NCBI RefSeq assembly: GCF_900475285.1
Contig: NZ_LS483370.1
Coordinates: forward strand, 443,501-507,500
DNA: 64,000 bases
Reading direction: 5' to 3'
Origin: Pseudomonas taetrolens
GTDB taxonomy: Bacteria > Pseudomonadota > Gammaproteobacteria > Pseudomonadales > Pseudomonadaceae
Part shown: positions 20,626-30,730 of the stretch, piece by piece
Numbering within the stretch: the first letter of the stretch is position 1
Layout of the letters: each line of letters opens with the position of its first letter
Translations under genes and position numbers: made by a program
The notes under the pieces: model-generated
Told to the model about the DNA's origin: nothing
The model's database searches: none
Seen by the model: only the letters and a program-made list of their open reading frames with translations

Positions 20626-20676
20626 AAAAACCTCCGTTAGCGCGACAGAATAACCCGTGTGTCACGCTAACGGAGG
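20626..20676 (-). terminator. Hairpin terminator of spoVR that contains the cca ribosome binding site
   Basis: On the minus strand CCTCCGTTAGCG (20665-20676) pairs perfectly with CGCTAACGGAGG (20631-20642). Five further inner pairs including one G-U make a 17-bp stem around a 12-base loop, followed by TTTTT and then the cca ATG. The 3' arm ends in GGAGG, the cca Shine-Dalgarno. Confidence 0.8.
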
Positions 20677-20686
20677 CTCCTGTACG

Positions 20687-22249
20687 TCAAAGGTGGATGG
20701 CGCTCATGTCCAGGCGCCCGTACTCAGCATCGCCATGATCGCCTTTGGGCGGAACGTGTTGCACCTTCATGATTTGATCGCCCTGGAGGGTTTCGAGGTG
20801 GATGTCGAAGCCCCACAAGCGATGCAGGTGCTTGAGTACTTCGTCCGTTGAGTCGCCCAGGGGTTTACGGTCATGTTGCTGGTGACGCAGGGTCAGTGAG
20901 CGGTCACCGCGGCGGTCAATGCTCCAGATCTGCACGTTGGGCTCACGATTGCCCAGGTTGTACTGAGCGGCCAGGGTTTCACGGATGATGCGGTAGCCGT
21001 TCTCGTCGTGAATGGCGGGCACCAGCAAGTCGTCCTTTTGATCATCGTCCATGATGCTGAACAGCTTCAGGTCACGGATGACCTTGGGTGACAGGTACTG
21101 CAGGATGAAACTCTCGTCCTTGAAGCTGCTCATGGCGAACTTGATGCTTGAAAGCCAATCGCTGCCAGCCATGTCCGGGAACCAGCGCCGATCTTCCTCG
21201 GTAGGGTTTTCGCAAATGCGGCGGATGTCGCGATACATCGCAAACCCCAGTGCGTAGGGGTTGATCCCGCTGTAGTAGGGGCTGTCAAAGCCGGGCTGGA
21301 AAACCACGCTTGTGTGGGAGGTCAGGAACTCCATCATGAAGCCTTCAGTCACCAGACCTTCGTCATAGAGATCGTTCATCAGCGTGTAGTGCCAGAAGGT
21401 CGCCCAGCCCTCGTTCATCACCTGGGTTTGGCGTTGAGGGTAAAAGTACTGGGCAATTTTGCGCACGATGCGCACCACTTCACGCTGCCATGGCTCCAGT
21501 AATGGCGCATGTTTCTCGATGAAGTACAGGATGTTTTCCTGAGGTTCCTCCGGGAAGCGTGCATTGTCTTTTTCGCTGAACTTGTCAGCACTTTTTGGGA
21601 TTGTTCGCCACAAATCGTTGATCTGTTTTTGCAGATGCTCTTCGCGATCCTTTTGCCGGCGACGCTCTTCTTCGGCCGAAATCGGATAAGGGCGTTTGTA
21701 GCGGTCGACACCGTAGTTCATCAGCGCGTGGCAGGAGTCGAGCAGATCCTCGACCGCATCGATGCCATGACGCTCCTCGCACTGCATGATGTACTGCTTG
21801 GCGAACACCAGGTAATCGATGATGGAGCTGGCATCGGTCCAGGTCCGGAACAGGTAATTGCCCTTGAAGAAACTGTTGTGGCCATAGCAGGCATGGGCAA
21901 CCACCAGTGCTTGCATGCAGATGGTGTTTTCTTCCATCAGATAAGCAATGCACGGGTCAGAGTTGATGACAATTTCGTAGGCCAGCCCCATCTGGCCTCG
22001 GCTGTAGGATTTCTCGGTACTCAGGAAGTGCTTACCGTAGGACCAGTGGTGATAGCCAAGCGGCATGCCCACAGAGGCATAGGCATCCATCATTTGCTCG
22101 GCGGTGATGACTTCGATCTGATTGGGGTAAGTGTCCAGCGCATAGCGCTCGGCCAAGCGGCCGATTTCGCGGTCATAAGCCTGGATCAGTTCAAAGGTCC
22201 ACTCAGAGCCAGTGGAAATAGGATGGCGTTTATTCTCTTTGGCGGTCAT
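20687..22249 (-). CDS. spoVR: SpoVR family protein
   Basis: A 520-residue cytoplasmic protein of the SpoVR family, named after a Bacillus spore-cortex gene but widespread in non-sporulating bacteria beside prkA and yeaH. Family landmarks are [41 protein letters not shown] and the [20 protein letters not shown] stretch, many His/Glu residues suggesting a metalloprotein. The biochemical role is unknown. The start overlaps the yeaH stop by four bases, and a strong hairpin terminator lies behind the gene. Confidence 0.95.
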   Translation of the reverse strand: MTAKENKRHPISTGSEWTFELIQAYDREIGRLAERYALDTYPNQIEVITAEQMMDAYASVGMPLGYHHWSYGKHFLSTEKSYSRGQMGLAYEIVINSDPCIAYLMEENTICMQALVVAHACYGHNSFFKGNYLFRTWTDASSIIDYLVFAKQYIMQCEERHGIDAVEDLLDSCHALMNYGVDRYKRPYPISAEEERRRQKDREEHLQKQINDLWRTIPKSADKFSEKDNARFPEEPQENILYFIEKHAPLLEPWQREVVRIVRKIAQYFYPQRQTQVMNEGWATFWHYTLMNDLYDEGLVTEGFMMEFLTSHTSVVFQPGFDSPYYSGINPYALGFAMYRDIRRICENPTEEDRRWFPDMAGSDWLSSIKFAMSSFKDESFILQYLSPKVIRDLKLFSIMDDDQKDDLLVPAIHDENGYRIIRETLAAQYNLGNREPNVQIWSIDRRGDRSLTLRHQQHDRKPLGDSTDEVLKHLHRLWGFDIHLETLQGDQIMKVQHVPPKGDHGDAEYGRLDMSAIHL

Positions 22250-23520
22250 GTCACTAACCTGCGCTGGAAGAGTTCACGGAAGACCGGATAGATATCCCCG
22301 GCCGAGACCAGTTGCTGTTGAGCGAAGGTGTCGGAAAATGCCTCGCTGATGCGCTCGTATTCGTACCAGAGCGCCTGATGTTCGCGCGGAGTTATCTCTA
22401 CATAAGTGTAGTACTGCACAAAGGGCATGATCTGGTTGATCAGGATGTCGCGGCAAATAGGGGAGTCGTCGTTCCAGTTATCTCCGTCGGACGCCTGCGC
22501 TGCGTAGATGTTCCACTCGTTGGTGGGATAACGCTCGGCCATGATCTCCTGCATCAGTTTGAGTGCGCTGGAGACAATGGTGCCGCCCGTCTCCCTGGAA
22601 TAGAAAAACTCTTCTTCGTCGACTTCGCGGGCACTGGTGTGGTGGCGAATGAATACTACGTCGATCTTGTCGTAGTTTCGCTTCAGGAACAGGTACAGCA
22701 GGATGAAAAAGCGCTTGGCGATGTCTTTCGTGGCTTGGGTCATGGAGCCTGAAACGTCCATCAGGCAGAACATGACGGCTTTCGAGCTGGGATTGGGCTG
22801 CTTGACCAGCAGGTTGTACTTGAGGTCAAAGGTGTCGAGAAACGGCACGCGGTGAATCCGGGCGCTGAGTTTTTCGATTTCTGCTTCCAGATCCTTGATG
22901 TCACCGAAGTTGTCCGGCTCTTCGCGTTTCAGCCGCTCCAGTTCGGCTTTGGCCTTCCTGAGTTTGGCCCGGCTGCTGCCGGACAGGGCAATACGCCGCG
23001 CGTGAGCGGAGCGCAGAGTACGGATGATGTTGATGCGTGACGGGTTACCTTCGTTGCTGATCCCGGCACGTACGGTTTTAAATGTGTCTGTGCCAGTCAG
23101 GTTGCGCTTCACCAGGTTTGGCAACTCGAGGTCTTCGAACATGAACTCGAGGAATTCTTCCTGGGTGATTTGAAACACGAACTCGTCCATGCCTTCGCCG
23201 GAATTACCGGCCTTGCCTGGGCCGCCACCGCCTCCAGCGCCTCCCTGCGGGCGTTGAATATGCTCGCCGCTGGTGAATTCCTTGTTGCCCGGGTGAACTA
23301 TCGTTTGTTTGCCGCCACGACCATGGTGCAGCACGGGTTCATCGATATCCCGGCCGGGAATGCTGATCTGTTCGCCATGTTCCATGTCGGTGATGGAGCG
23401 GCGGCCTACGGCCTCTTCTACGGCCTTTTTAATGTGGTCACGGTAGCGCCGCAGAAAACGCTGACGGTTTACCGTGCTCTTGTTCTTGCCATTGAGGCGT
23501 CGGTCGATCACATAGCTCAT
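22246..23520 (-). CDS. yeaH: YeaH/DUF444 protein with VWA domain
   Basis: A 424-residue DUF444 protein. A glycine-rich segment around residues 90-105 follows the [18 protein letters not shown] stretch, and the C-terminal half has a von Willebrand A domain whose metal site reads [11 protein letters not shown]. Together with the AAA+ kinase PrkA and SpoVR it forms a stress and stationary-phase module in proteobacteria, resembling an AAA+/VWA pair. It starts 105 bases after prkA, with a REP-like inverted repeat in between, and overlaps spoVR by four bases. Confidence 0.95.
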   Translation of the reverse strand: MSYVIDRRLNGKNKSTVNRQRFLRRYRDHIKKAVEEAVGRRSITDMEHGEQISIPGRDIDEPVLHHGRGGKQTIVHPGNKEFTSGEHIQRPQGGAGGGGGPGKAGNSGEGMDEFVFQITQEEFLEFMFEDLELPNLVKRNLTGTDTFKTVRAGISNEGNPSRINIIRTLRSAHARRIALSGSSRAKLRKAKAELERLKREEPDNFGDIKDLEAEIEKLSARIHRVPFLDTFDLKYNLLVKQPNPSSKAVMFCLMDVSGSMTQATKDIAKRFFILLYLFLKRNYDKIDVVFIRHHTSAREVDEEEFFYSRETGGTIVSSALKLMQEIMAERYPTNEWNIYAAQASDGDNWNDDSPICRDILINQIMPFVQYYTYVEITPREHQALWYEYERISEAFSDTFAQQQLVSAGDIYPVFRELFQRRLVT

Positions 23521-23537
23521 AGGCCCCTCCGGGGAGC

Positions 23538-23612
23538 TTCAAAGGGTAAGCCTCAAGCTGCAAGGGCGAACCGCCAGGCAGGCGAGCGCTTTCATGCCGC
23601 TTGAGGCTTGAA
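23538..23612. repeat. REP-like inverted repeat between prkA and yeaH
   Basis: The plus strand has GCTTCAAAGGGTAAGCCTC-AAGCTGC and, about 35 bases on, GCCGCTTGAGGC-TTGAAGC, which can fold back on each other as an imperfect long hairpin. The AGCTTCAAGC/CAAGCTGCAAG words belong to a common extragenic repeat of pseudomonads. It is inside the operon transcript. Confidence 0.6.
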
Positions 23613-23625
23613 GCCAGTCGCTGGA

Positions 23626-25548
23626 TTACTGCGACTTTCTGACCCGCAGGTACCACTCGGAGAGCAGTCGTACTTGTTTGTCGGTGTAGCCACGCTCGAC
23701 CATTCGAGTAACAAAGTCGTTGTGTTTTTGCTGGTCCTCTTTGCTCGCCTTGGCGTTGAAGCTGATGACGGGAAGCAGGTCCTCGGTGTTGGAGAACATT
23801 TTCTTCTCGATAACCACGCGCAGCTTCTCGTAGCTGAGCCAGGTCGGATTTTTGCCGTTGTTGTTGGCGCGGGCGCGCAGCACGAAGTTGACGATTTCGT
23901 TTCGGAAATCTTTCGGGTTGCTGATACCGGCCGGTTTCTCGATTTTTTCCAGTTCCTCGTTAAGGGCTACGCGGTTGAGGATTTCACCGGTTTCCGGATC
24001 GCGGTATTCCTGATCCTGAATCCAGAAGTCTGCGTACAACACATAACGGTCGAAGATGTTTTGTCCGTATTCGCTGTAGGACTCGAGGTAAGCGGTCTGG
24101 ATCTCTTTGCCGATGAACTCGATGTAGCGCGGTGCCAGATACTCTTTGAGGAACCGCAGGTAACGTTCGCGGGTTTCAGCCTGGAACTGTTCCTGCTCGA
24201 TCTGTTGTTCGAGCACATACAGCAAGTGAACCGGGTTGGCGGCGATTTCATGCGGGTCGAAGTTGAAAACCTTGGACAGGATCTTGAACGCAAAACGGGT
24301 AGAAAGACCGTTCATGCCTTCATCGACGCCAGCGCTGTCGCGGTACTCCTGAATGGATTTGGCTTTCGGGTCGGTGTCTTTCAGGTTCTCGCCGTCATAA
24401 ACCCGCATCTTGGAGTAGATGTTGGAGTTTTCGGGCTCTTTGAGGCGGGACAGCACCGTGAACTGTGCCAGCATTTTCAGGGTGTCGGGTGCGCAATGAG
24501 CATTGGCCAGTGAGCTGTTGAACAGCAGTTTGTCGTAGATCTTCACCTCGTCACTGACACGCAGGCAGTACGGTACTTTGACGATGTAGATCCGGTCGAT
24601 GAAAGCTTCGTTGTTCTTGTTGTTGCGGAAGGTGTGCCACTCCGATTCGTTGGAGTGGGCCAGCAGGATGCCAGTAAACGGAATCGCCCCCAGACCTTCA
24701 GTGCTGTTGTAGTTGCCTTCTTGCGTGGCCGTCAGCAATGGGTGCAGCACCTTGATCGGTGCCTTGAACATCTCTACGAATTCCATCAGGCCCTGGTTGG
24801 CACGGCACAGTGCGCCCGAGTAGCTGTAGGCATCGGCGTCGTTCTGCGGGAATTCTTCCAGCTTGCGGATATCAACCTTACCTACTAGGGCTGAAATATC
24901 CTGGTTGTTTTCATCCCCGGGTTCGGTTTTGGCCACCCCGATCTGATTGAGAATCGACGGGTAAAGTTTGACCACGCGGAACTGGCTGATATCGCCACCA
25001 AATTCGGCCAGGCGCTTGGTGGCCCACGGCGACATGATGGTGCTCAGGTAGCGTTTTGGAATGCCGAAGTCTTCCTCGAGAATCGCGCCATCTTCGGTGG
25101 CGTTGAACAGGCCCAGGGGGGATTCAAAGACCGGCGAGCCTTTGATGGCATAGAACGGGACCTTTTCGATCAGTTGTTTCAGTTTTTCGGCAAGCGATGA
25201 TTTGCCGCCCCCTACCGGGCCCAGCAGGTAGAGGATCTGTTTCTTCTCTTCCAGGCCCTGAGCGGCGTGGCGGAAGTAGGAGACTATCTGGTCGATGCAT
25301 TCTTCCATTCCGTGGAAGTCTTCAAAGGCCGGATAGCGACGGATCACCTTGTTGGAGAAGATCCGTGACAAACGGGAATTGTTCGAGGTGTCCAGCAGTT
25401 CCGGTTCGCCGATGGCCAGCAGAAGCCTTTCAGCTGCTGAGGCATATGCGCTTTTGTCTTGTTTGCACAGCTCCAGATATTCCTGGAGCGTGAGCTCCTC
25501 CTGGCGCGTGGACTCAAAGCGTTGTTGGAAGTGGCTAAAAATACTCAT
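23626..25548 (-). CDS. prkA: PrkA serine protein kinase / AAA+ protein
   Basis: A 640-residue PrkA (YeaG) protein. The N-terminal AAA+ module has the Walker A GPVGGGKSSLAEKL near residue 105; the C-terminal part is the PrkA kinase-like domain. In enterobacteria it is induced by nitrogen starvation and entry to stationary phase and adjusts metabolism. The start at 25548 has GAGGTG upstream and gives the conserved MSIFSHFQQRFESTRQEE opening. First gene of prkA-yeaH-spoVR, behind a 299-base noncoding region. Confidence 0.97.
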   Translation of the reverse strand: MSIFSHFQQRFESTRQEELTLQEYLELCKQDKSAYASAAERLLLAIGEPELLDTSNNSRLSRIFSNKVIRRYPAFEDFHGMEECIDQIVSYFRHAAQGLEEKKQILYLLGPVGGGKSSLAEKLKQLIEKVPFYAIKGSPVFESPLGLFNATEDGAILEEDFGIPKRYLSTIMSPWATKRLAEFGGDISQFRVVKLYPSILNQIGVAKTEPGDENNQDISALVGKVDIRKLEEFPQNDADAYSYSGALCRANQGLMEFVEMFKAPIKVLHPLLTATQEGNYNSTEGLGAIPFTGILLAHSNESEWHTFRNNKNNEAFIDRIYIVKVPYCLRVSDEVKIYDKLLFNSSLANAHCAPDTLKMLAQFTVLSRLKEPENSNIYSKMRVYDGENLKDTDPKAKSIQEYRDSAGVDEGMNGLSTRFAFKILSKVFNFDPHEIAANPVHLLYVLEQQIEQEQFQAETRERYLRFLKEYLAPRYIEFIGKEIQTAYLESYSEYGQNIFDRYVLYADFWIQDQEYRDPETGEILNRVALNEELEKIEKPAGISNPKDFRNEIVNFVLRARANNNGKNPTWLSYEKLRVVIEKKMFSNTEDLLPVISFNAKASKEDQQKHNDFVTRMVERGYTDKQVRLLSEWYLRVRKSQ

Positions 25549-25847
25549 GACGTCACCTCGCTCGATACGTGGAGCCGGCAACAGATCGGTCAGTTCGAGT
25601 GCTGGCATGCAGCAGCATTTCAGCTGCTGTGTACCCCCCAGGACACCATCAAGGTGGCTAAGCCCTTGAAGTTACTACCGATGATCCATTCGCCGGTGTA
25701 CCGGCTCTCCCCAGATTTGGATGGCCTGAGCTAAAGGATAGTTGGTAATCAGGGAGGTCAAGGCGAGATGCGTGAATTGTTACGATCGACCGTTGGTCAG
25801 GAGGGGCGCCAGCCCTTTGATCACGTGGGCTTGGCGCTAATAAAAAT
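25549..25847 (-). other. prkA upstream region with palindromes and a possible promoter
   Basis: This 299-base gap holds no gene. On the minus strand TTGACC and CTATCCT are spaced by about 15 bases near 25763-25735; CTATCCT resembles an RpoS-type -10. Downstream are the palindrome GCCGGT-AC-ACCGGC (25692-25705) and CAGCTG/GCTGCTG repeats near 25611-25630. At the glpE end GCGCC...GGGC forms an imperfect hairpin with GCCC...GGCGC (25806-25837) that could end the glpE transcript, although no T-tract follows. Confidence 0.4.
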
Positions 25848-26177
25848 TTATTCGGCGGTGCCTTCGGACGTTTCGTTCGGATAAGTCGCACGCCATAACT
25901 CAAAGCCGCCATCCAGGCTGTATACATCGCTGAAGCCCTGGCTGACCAGGTAAGCGGCAGCACTCTGGCTGGAGTTGCCGTGGTAGCAGGCGACAATGAG
26001 CGGGGCATCCAGGTCGGCCTGAGTGATGAAATCATGCAGCGAGTGATTGTCGAGATGCCGGGCGCCGGTGATATGGCGGGAGGCATAAGCCTGCGCATCG
26101 CGAATATCGACCACGACGGCACCTTGCTCGCGCAAGGCTTGGGCTTGCTCCGGCGGAATACGTTTGAATTCGGTCAT
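25848..26177 (-). CDS. glpE: Thiosulfate sulfurtransferase GlpE (single-domain rhodanese)
   Basis: A 109-residue rhodanese that moves sulfane sulfur from thiosulfate to cyanide or thioredoxin-like acceptors. The catalytic Cys64 sits in [12 protein letters not shown], the GlpE-type active loop, and [15 protein letters not shown] and [10 protein letters not shown] are also typical. It follows apaH by 32 bases and is the last gene of the lptD-to-glpE run on the minus strand. Confidence 0.95.
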   Translation of the reverse strand: MTEFKRIPPEQAQALREQGAVVVDIRDAQAYASRHITGARHLDNHSLHDFITQADLDAPLIVACYHGNSSQSAAAYLVSQGFSDVYSLDGGFELWRATYPNETSEGTAE

Positions 26178-26209
26178 TTGAGTTTCCTGTAGCCTGACGA
26201 CGGACGCCG

Positions 26210-27091
26210 TTAACGGGCGCCCACGGGAGTGGAGGATTGATCGGTCAATGGAGGGCCGGAGGGCACAGCGAGGCCGAGATCGTCACAGTCGCAGCTCAGG
26301 CGCTGGCCCGTGTCGACATTGAGCAGGGTCAGCGCTCCGCCCCAGACACAGCCGGTGTCGAGTGCGAAAATACCCGGTTCCTTGCAATGCCCTTCGAGAG
26401 CTGCCCAGTGCCCAAAGATGATCTTGAGGTCCTGGGTTTTGCGCTCTTTATAACTGAACCACGGTGCATAACCCGCCGGAGCGCTGCCGAGGCCCTCTTT
26501 GCTTTTAAGGTCGAGCTTGCCGTCCCGGGTGCAAAAACGCATGCGGGTGAAATAGTTGGTGATCACCCGTAAACGCGTAACGCCAGTCAGTTCATTGTCC
26601 CACTTGGCAGGTTCGTTGCCGTACATGCCATCGAGAAAAGGCGCAAGGAGAATATCGTCACGCAAGGCGTGTTCCACTTCACTGGCATATTTGAGTGCTT
26701 TTTTCAGTGACCACTGCGGCGGTATTCCGGCATGCACCAGCGCGGTATTGCGTTCAAGGTCGTAATGCAACAAGGGTTGCTGGCGCAGCCAGGTCAGCAG
26801 TTCATCGCAATCGCTGGCCTCCAGGATCTCGCGCAACGTGTCGCCTTTTTTCAGGCGTTCGATGTTGTGGGCCACGGCGAGCAGGTGCAGGTCATGGTTG
26901 CCCAGCACGCACACCAGGGATTCGCGCATGCGGTAAAGGAATCGAAGGGTTTCCAGCGATTCCGGGCCGCGGTTGACCAGATCCCCCACCAGCCACAGTT
27001 TGTCTTTGGCGGGGTGGAAGGCGACGCGCTCAAGCAGACATTTAAGCGGCTGCAGGCAGCCTTGCAAGTCCCCGACGGCGTACACCGACAT
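26210..27091 (-). CDS. apaH: Symmetrical bis(5'-nucleosyl)-tetraphosphatase
   Basis: ApaH hydrolyses Ap4A to two ADP and, as a decapping enzyme, removes Np4 caps from RNAs during stress. The 293-residue protein has the calcineurin-type metallophosphatase blocks [16 protein letters not shown] and GNHD near the N-terminus and FGHWAALEG later. The C-terminal tail after residue 265 is low-complexity. Its start overlaps the apaG stop by one base (TGATG), so the two are translationally coupled, as in E. coli. Confidence 0.98.
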   Translation of the reverse strand: MSVYAVGDLQGCLQPLKCLLERVAFHPAKDKLWLVGDLVNRGPESLETLRFLYRMRESLVCVLGNHDLHLLAVAHNIERLKKGDTLREILEASDCDELLTWLRQQPLLHYDLERNTALVHAGIPPQWSLKKALKYASEVEHALRDDILLAPFLDGMYGNEPAKWDNELTGVTRLRVITNYFTRMRFCTRDGKLDLKSKEGLGSAPAGYAPWFSYKERKTQDLKIIFGHWAALEGHCKEPGIFALDTGCVWGGALTLLNVDTGQRLSCDCDDLGLAVPSGPPLTDQSSTPVGAR

Positions 27092-27471
27092 CAGTGCAGG
27101 GCCCCGGGTACGGCCAGGCGAAAGGGCGCAATGATGGCTTTGAATTCGTGACCGTCACTGGCATGCATCAGATAGCTGCCTTGCATGGTGCCGACTTTGG
27201 TGGTGATGACCGAGCCGCTGCTGTACGTGTGCTCGCCATCGGGTTCGATCTCTGGCTGCAAACCGACTACACCTGCGCCACGGACTTCTTCGACATGACC
27301 ATCGCCATCGGTGATCACCCAATGTCGGGACAGCAGCTTCGCGGGCAGTGAGCCCTTGTTGCGTACTGTAATGGTGTACGCGAAAGCAAAACGCTGATGT
27401 TCAGGTTGGGATTGTTCTGGCAGGTAGCGCGTGACGACGCTGACGTCGACCTGATAACGGGGATCGGGCAT
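27091..27471 (-). CDS. apaG: ApaG (Co2+/Mg2+ efflux-associated) protein
   Basis: A 126-residue fibronectin-III-like beta protein of unknown molecular function, historically tied to Co2+ resistance and Mg2+ efflux. The family pattern [37 protein letters not shown] and GTMQGSYLM is complete. The ATG at 27471 gives the expected N-terminus ([12 protein letters not shown]); the longer frame extends into the rsmA-apaG gap without family resemblance. It sits between rsmA and apaH in the usual ksgA-apaG-apaH order. Confidence 0.97.
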   Translation of the reverse strand: MPDPRYQVDVSVVTRYLPEQSQPEHQRFAFAYTITVRNKGSLPAKLLSRHWVITDGDGHVEEVRGAGVVGLQPEIEPDGEHTYSSGSVITTKVGTMQGSYLMHASDGHEFKAIIAPFRLAVPGALH

Positions 27472-27588
27472 GCGAAAGGCCTTACGTGAAAGCGGAGACA
27501 GTTCGGAATAAAACTGATGCCTGAGTCTAGGCCAAGTTGCGGGTACTAGGCCAGATGTCGACCTGGTAACCGCATATGTACCTGACAA

Positions 27589-28407
27589 TCAGTCGACAAC
27601 GGGTGCCGGGACTGGTTGTTCGCTGAGTTTGTCGGCCAGGCGCACAAAGGCGGCCAGGTCGAGTTGCTCAGGACGCAGGCTGCCATCAACGCCGCAGGCT
27701 TCGATTTCAGCGTTGCTGAGCAGGGCCTTGAGGGTGTTGCGCAGCGTTTTGCGACGCTGGTTGAACGCTTCGCGAACCACGCGCTCAAGCAGGCGATGGT
27801 CTTTGGCGGGGTGTGGCAGTACTTCGTGGGGCACCAGGCGGACAATCGCTGAATCGACTTTAGGCGGCGGATTGAAGGCGCCGGGGCCTACGTTGAACAG
27901 GTGTTCGACGCGGCAGTGGTACTGAACCATGATCGACAGACGACCCCAGTCACCGCCGCCAGGACCGGCAGCCATGCGCTCTACCACTTCTTTTTGCAGC
28001 ATGAAGTGCATGTCGCGGATCATGTCGGCATTTTTCAGCAGGTGAAAAATCAGCGGCGTGGAGATGTTGTACGGCAGGTTACCGACAACCCGCAGAGTAC
28101 GCGGTGCTGCGTTGAGGGTCTTGAAGTCGAACTTCAGTGCATCGCCTTGATGCAGGGTGAAGTTGCTCATGCCAGCAAACTGCTGGTTGAGGATCGGGAT
28201 CAGGTCTTTATCGAGCTCGACAACGTCGAGTTGACCGCCGCTGTTGAGAATGCCCTCGGTCAGAGCACCCTGGCCCGGGCCGATCTCCAGCAGACGGTCG
28301 CCTGCTTTGGCGCTGATGGCCCGCAGAATACGGTCGATTACGCCTGCATCGTGCAGGAAGTTCTGGCCAAAGCGCTTGCGCGCCTTGTGTTGGTATTGCT
28401 CGTTCAT
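27589..28407 (-). CDS. rsmA: 16S rRNA (adenine1518/1519-N6)-dimethyltransferase RsmA
   Basis: RsmA (KsgA) dimethylates two adjacent adenines in helix 45 of 16S rRNA, a late 30S assembly checkpoint. The 272-residue protein has the SAM motif [12 protein letters not shown], the catalytic NLPYNIST and the [12 protein letters not shown]-terminus. Its start overlaps the pdxA stop by four bases. Note that the Pseudomonas RNA-binding regulator also called RsmA is unrelated. Confidence 0.98.
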   Translation of the reverse strand: MNEQYQHKARKRFGQNFLHDAGVIDRILRAISAKAGDRLLEIGPGQGALTEGILNSGGQLDVVELDKDLIPILNQQFAGMSNFTLHQGDALKFDFKTLNAAPRTLRVVGNLPYNISTPLIFHLLKNADMIRDMHFMLQKEVVERMAAGPGGGDWGRLSIMVQYHCRVEHLFNVGPGAFNPPPKVDSAIVRLVPHEVLPHPAKDHRLLERVVREAFNQRRKTLRNTLKALLSNAEIEACGVDGSLRPEQLDLAAFVRLADKLSEQPVPAPVVD

Positions 28408-29393
28408 ATACGGGTCTCGGCCATCTGGTAGGCGGTTTCCAGGGCGACTTGCAGGCTGCCGGTATCGATCTTGCCGCTGCCCGCCAGATCCAGGGCAGTG
28501 CCATGGTCGACGGAGGTACGGATGATCGGCAAGCCCAGGGTGATGTTGACTGCGGCACCAAACCCTTTGTATTTCAGTACGGGCAGGCCTTGGTCGTGGT
28601 ACATCGCCAGCACTGCATCGCAGTGCTCCAGATATTTGGGGGTAAACAGAGTGTCGGCAGGCAGCGGGCCACGCAGGTCCATGCCCTCGCTGCGCAGGCG
28701 CTCCAGGGTTGGTTCAATGATGTCTATTTCTTCATGACCCAAATGACCGCCTTCACCGGCGTGGGGGTTGAGCCCGCAAACCAGGATCCGCGGTTGGGCG
28801 ATGCCGAATTTTTGTTGTAGATCGGCATGCAGGATACGGGTCACCCGCATCAGTCGCTCGGGGGTAATGGCGTCGGCGATCTGGCGCAGCGGCAAGTGGG
28901 TGGTCACCAGCGCGACGCGCAGCCCGCGGGTAGCGAGCATCATCACGACCTGCTCGGTACGGGTCAGGTCGGCAAGGAATTCGGTGTGTCCGGAAAACGG
29001 AATGCCCGCTTCGTTGATCACGCCTTTGTGTACCGGTGCAGTAATCATCCCTGCAAAATCGCCGTCCAGGCAGCCTTGTGCGGCCCGGGTCAAGGTTTGC
29101 AACACAAACGCAGCGTTGGCCTTGTTCAGCGTGCCGGGGGTAACAGCTGCGCTCAGTGGGGTGTCCCATACGTACAGGCTGCCTGCCGGAGCCGGTTGCT
29201 CTGGCCAGTTGCCCGGGCTGACGGGCAGCAGACTGACAGCCACACCCAGCTGGGCGGCCCGCTCAAGGAGCAGGTCGCAGCTGGTAATGGCAATCAGGGG
29301 ATGTGGCTGGCGTTGCGAGGCGAGTAGCAGGCACAGGTCGGGGCCTATGCCTGCCGGTTCGCCGGGTGTCAGGGCAAAACGCTGTGTGTTCAC
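28404..29393 (-). CDS. pdxA: 4-hydroxythreonine-4-phosphate dehydrogenase PdxA
   Basis: PdxA oxidises 4-phosphohydroxy-L-threonine in pyridoxal phosphate synthesis. The 329-residue chain begins [17 protein letters not shown] and shows the metal-ligand histidines in [25 protein letters not shown] and [13 protein letters not shown], the standard order for this NAD-dependent family. Overlaps with surA (start within its stop) and with rsmA imply one polycistronic transcript. Confidence 0.98.
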   Translation of the reverse strand: MNTQRFALTPGEPAGIGPDLCLLLASQRQPHPLIAITSCDLLLERAAQLGVAVSLLPVSPGNWPEQPAPAGSLYVWDTPLSAAVTPGTLNKANAAFVLQTLTRAAQGCLDGDFAGMITAPVHKGVINEAGIPFSGHTEFLADLTRTEQVVMMLATRGLRVALVTTHLPLRQIADAITPERLMRVTRILHADLQQKFGIAQPRILVCGLNPHAGEGGHLGHEEIDIIEPTLERLRSEGMDLRGPLPADTLFTPKYLEHCDAVLAMYHDQGLPVLKYKGFGAAVNITLGLPIIRTSVDHGTALDLAGSGKIDTGSLQVALETAYQMAETRI

Positions 29394-30730
29394 TGCGCAG
29401 CCTGGTCGGCGCTCTCTGCCGGGTTTGCAGCAGGGAGTTTGATCTCTACGTAGGCTTCGTCGCGAATCTGGCGCAGCCAGGTTTGCAGCTCTTCGTCGTA
29501 CTTGCGGTTACGCAAGGCGTTCATTGCCTGCTGCTCGCGAGCCTGGGTGGTGCTGTCCGTGGCGCGACGGCCCAGGACTTCCAGGACATGCCAGCCGTAT
29601 TGGGTGCGGAACGGCTTGGACAAAGTACCCTGCGGGGTATCGGCCATGACTTCCCGGAACTCAGGTACCAGCGAGTTAGGGTCGATCCAGTTCAGGTCGC
29701 CGCCGTTAAGGGCGGAACCCGGGTCTTCCGAATAGTTCTTGGCCAGCTCGGCAAAGTCTTCACCCGAGGTGATGCGCTCGTAGAGTTTGTCTGCCAGTGT
29801 CTTGGTCGCCGCTTCGCTGCGAATTTCGTTCGGCTTGATCAGGATGTGGCGAACATGTACTTCGTCAACCACCACGGCCTCGCCACCACGTTTCGCGTTG
29901 AGCTTGAGGATGATGAAGCCGCCGGGTGTACGTACCGGTGGGGTGATGTCGCCCACTGGCATTTCACTCAGCATGCGATCGAATGGAGGCGGTAGCTGAG
30001 CGGCTTTACGCCAGCCCATGTCGCCACCTTCCAGTGCCGTATCGCTGCCCGATCGGGCGATCGCCATTTGACCGAAGTCCGCGCCTTGCTTGAGCTGTTT
30101 GTACACCTCTTCAGCTTGCTTGTAGGCGGTCTGGATCGCTTCCGAATTCGCGCTTTCCGGCGTTGGAATCAGGATGTTGGCCAGGTTGAACTCTTCGGAC
30201 ATTTGCATTTTGCCCAGGTCGGATGCCAGGAAGTTTTTAACTTCCTGATCCGTGACCTGAATGCGCTCGGCCACGCGGCGTTGACGCACACGGCTGATGA
30301 TCATCTCGCGACGTACCTGCTCGCGGGCATCTTCATAGGACAGGCCGTCATGAGCCAGGGCCTGACGGAACTGATCGAGGGTCATGTTATTGCGCTGGGC
30401 AATGGTGCCAATGGCCTGGTTCAGTTCTTCATCCGTGATGCGGATGCCTGCACGCTCACCGAGCTGCAATTGCAGATTTTCGACGATAAGACGCTCAAGC
30501 ACCTGCTGATCCAGAACGCTGGCCGGCGGAACGCCCTGACCACGCTTGGCAATGGTTTGCTGAACTTCGCGGACACGGTTGTCCAGCTGGCTCTGCATGA
30601 TCACGTCGTTGTCGACGATGGCCACAACCTTATCAAGGGGCTGTACCGCAGCGTGAGCTGCAGTACCCAGGAACAGCGCGCCCAGCACTAGCGGGCGCAG
30701 ACACTCAGAAAGCTTGATCTTCACGTTCAC
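29390..30730 (-). CDS. surA: Periplasmic chaperone / peptidyl-prolyl isomerase SurA
   Basis: SurA escorts outer-membrane proteins, LptD among them, through the periplasm. The 446-residue precursor has a signal peptide (residues 1-28, cut after AAHA), the chaperone N-domain ([20 protein letters not shown]) and two parvulin domains, the first near residues 185-285 ([13 protein letters not shown]) and the second near 295-395 ([29 protein letters not shown]). The start is a GTG at 30730 with AAGG upstream, or a GTG two codons later; either lies inside the lptD end. Confidence 0.96.
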   Translation of the reverse strand: MNVKIKLSECLRPLVLGALFLGTAAHAAVQPLDKVVAIVDNDVIMQSQLDNRVREVQQTIAKRGQGVPPASVLDQQVLERLIVENLQLQLGERAGIRITDEELNQAIGTIAQRNNMTLDQFRQALAHDGLSYEDAREQVRREMIISRVRQRRVAERIQVTDQEVKNFLASDLGKMQMSEEFNLANILIPTPESANSEAIQTAYKQAEEVYKQLKQGADFGQMAIARSGSDTALEGGDMGWRKAAQLPPPFDRMLSEMPVGDITPPVRTPGGFIILKLNAKRGGEAVVVDEVHVRHILIKPNEIRSEAATKTLADKLYERITSGEDFAELAKNYSEDPGSALNGGDLNWIDPNSLVPEFREVMADTPQGTLSKPFRTQYGWHVLEVLGRRATDSTTQAREQQAMNALRNRKYDEELQTWLRQIRDEAYVEIKLPAANPAESADQAAQ

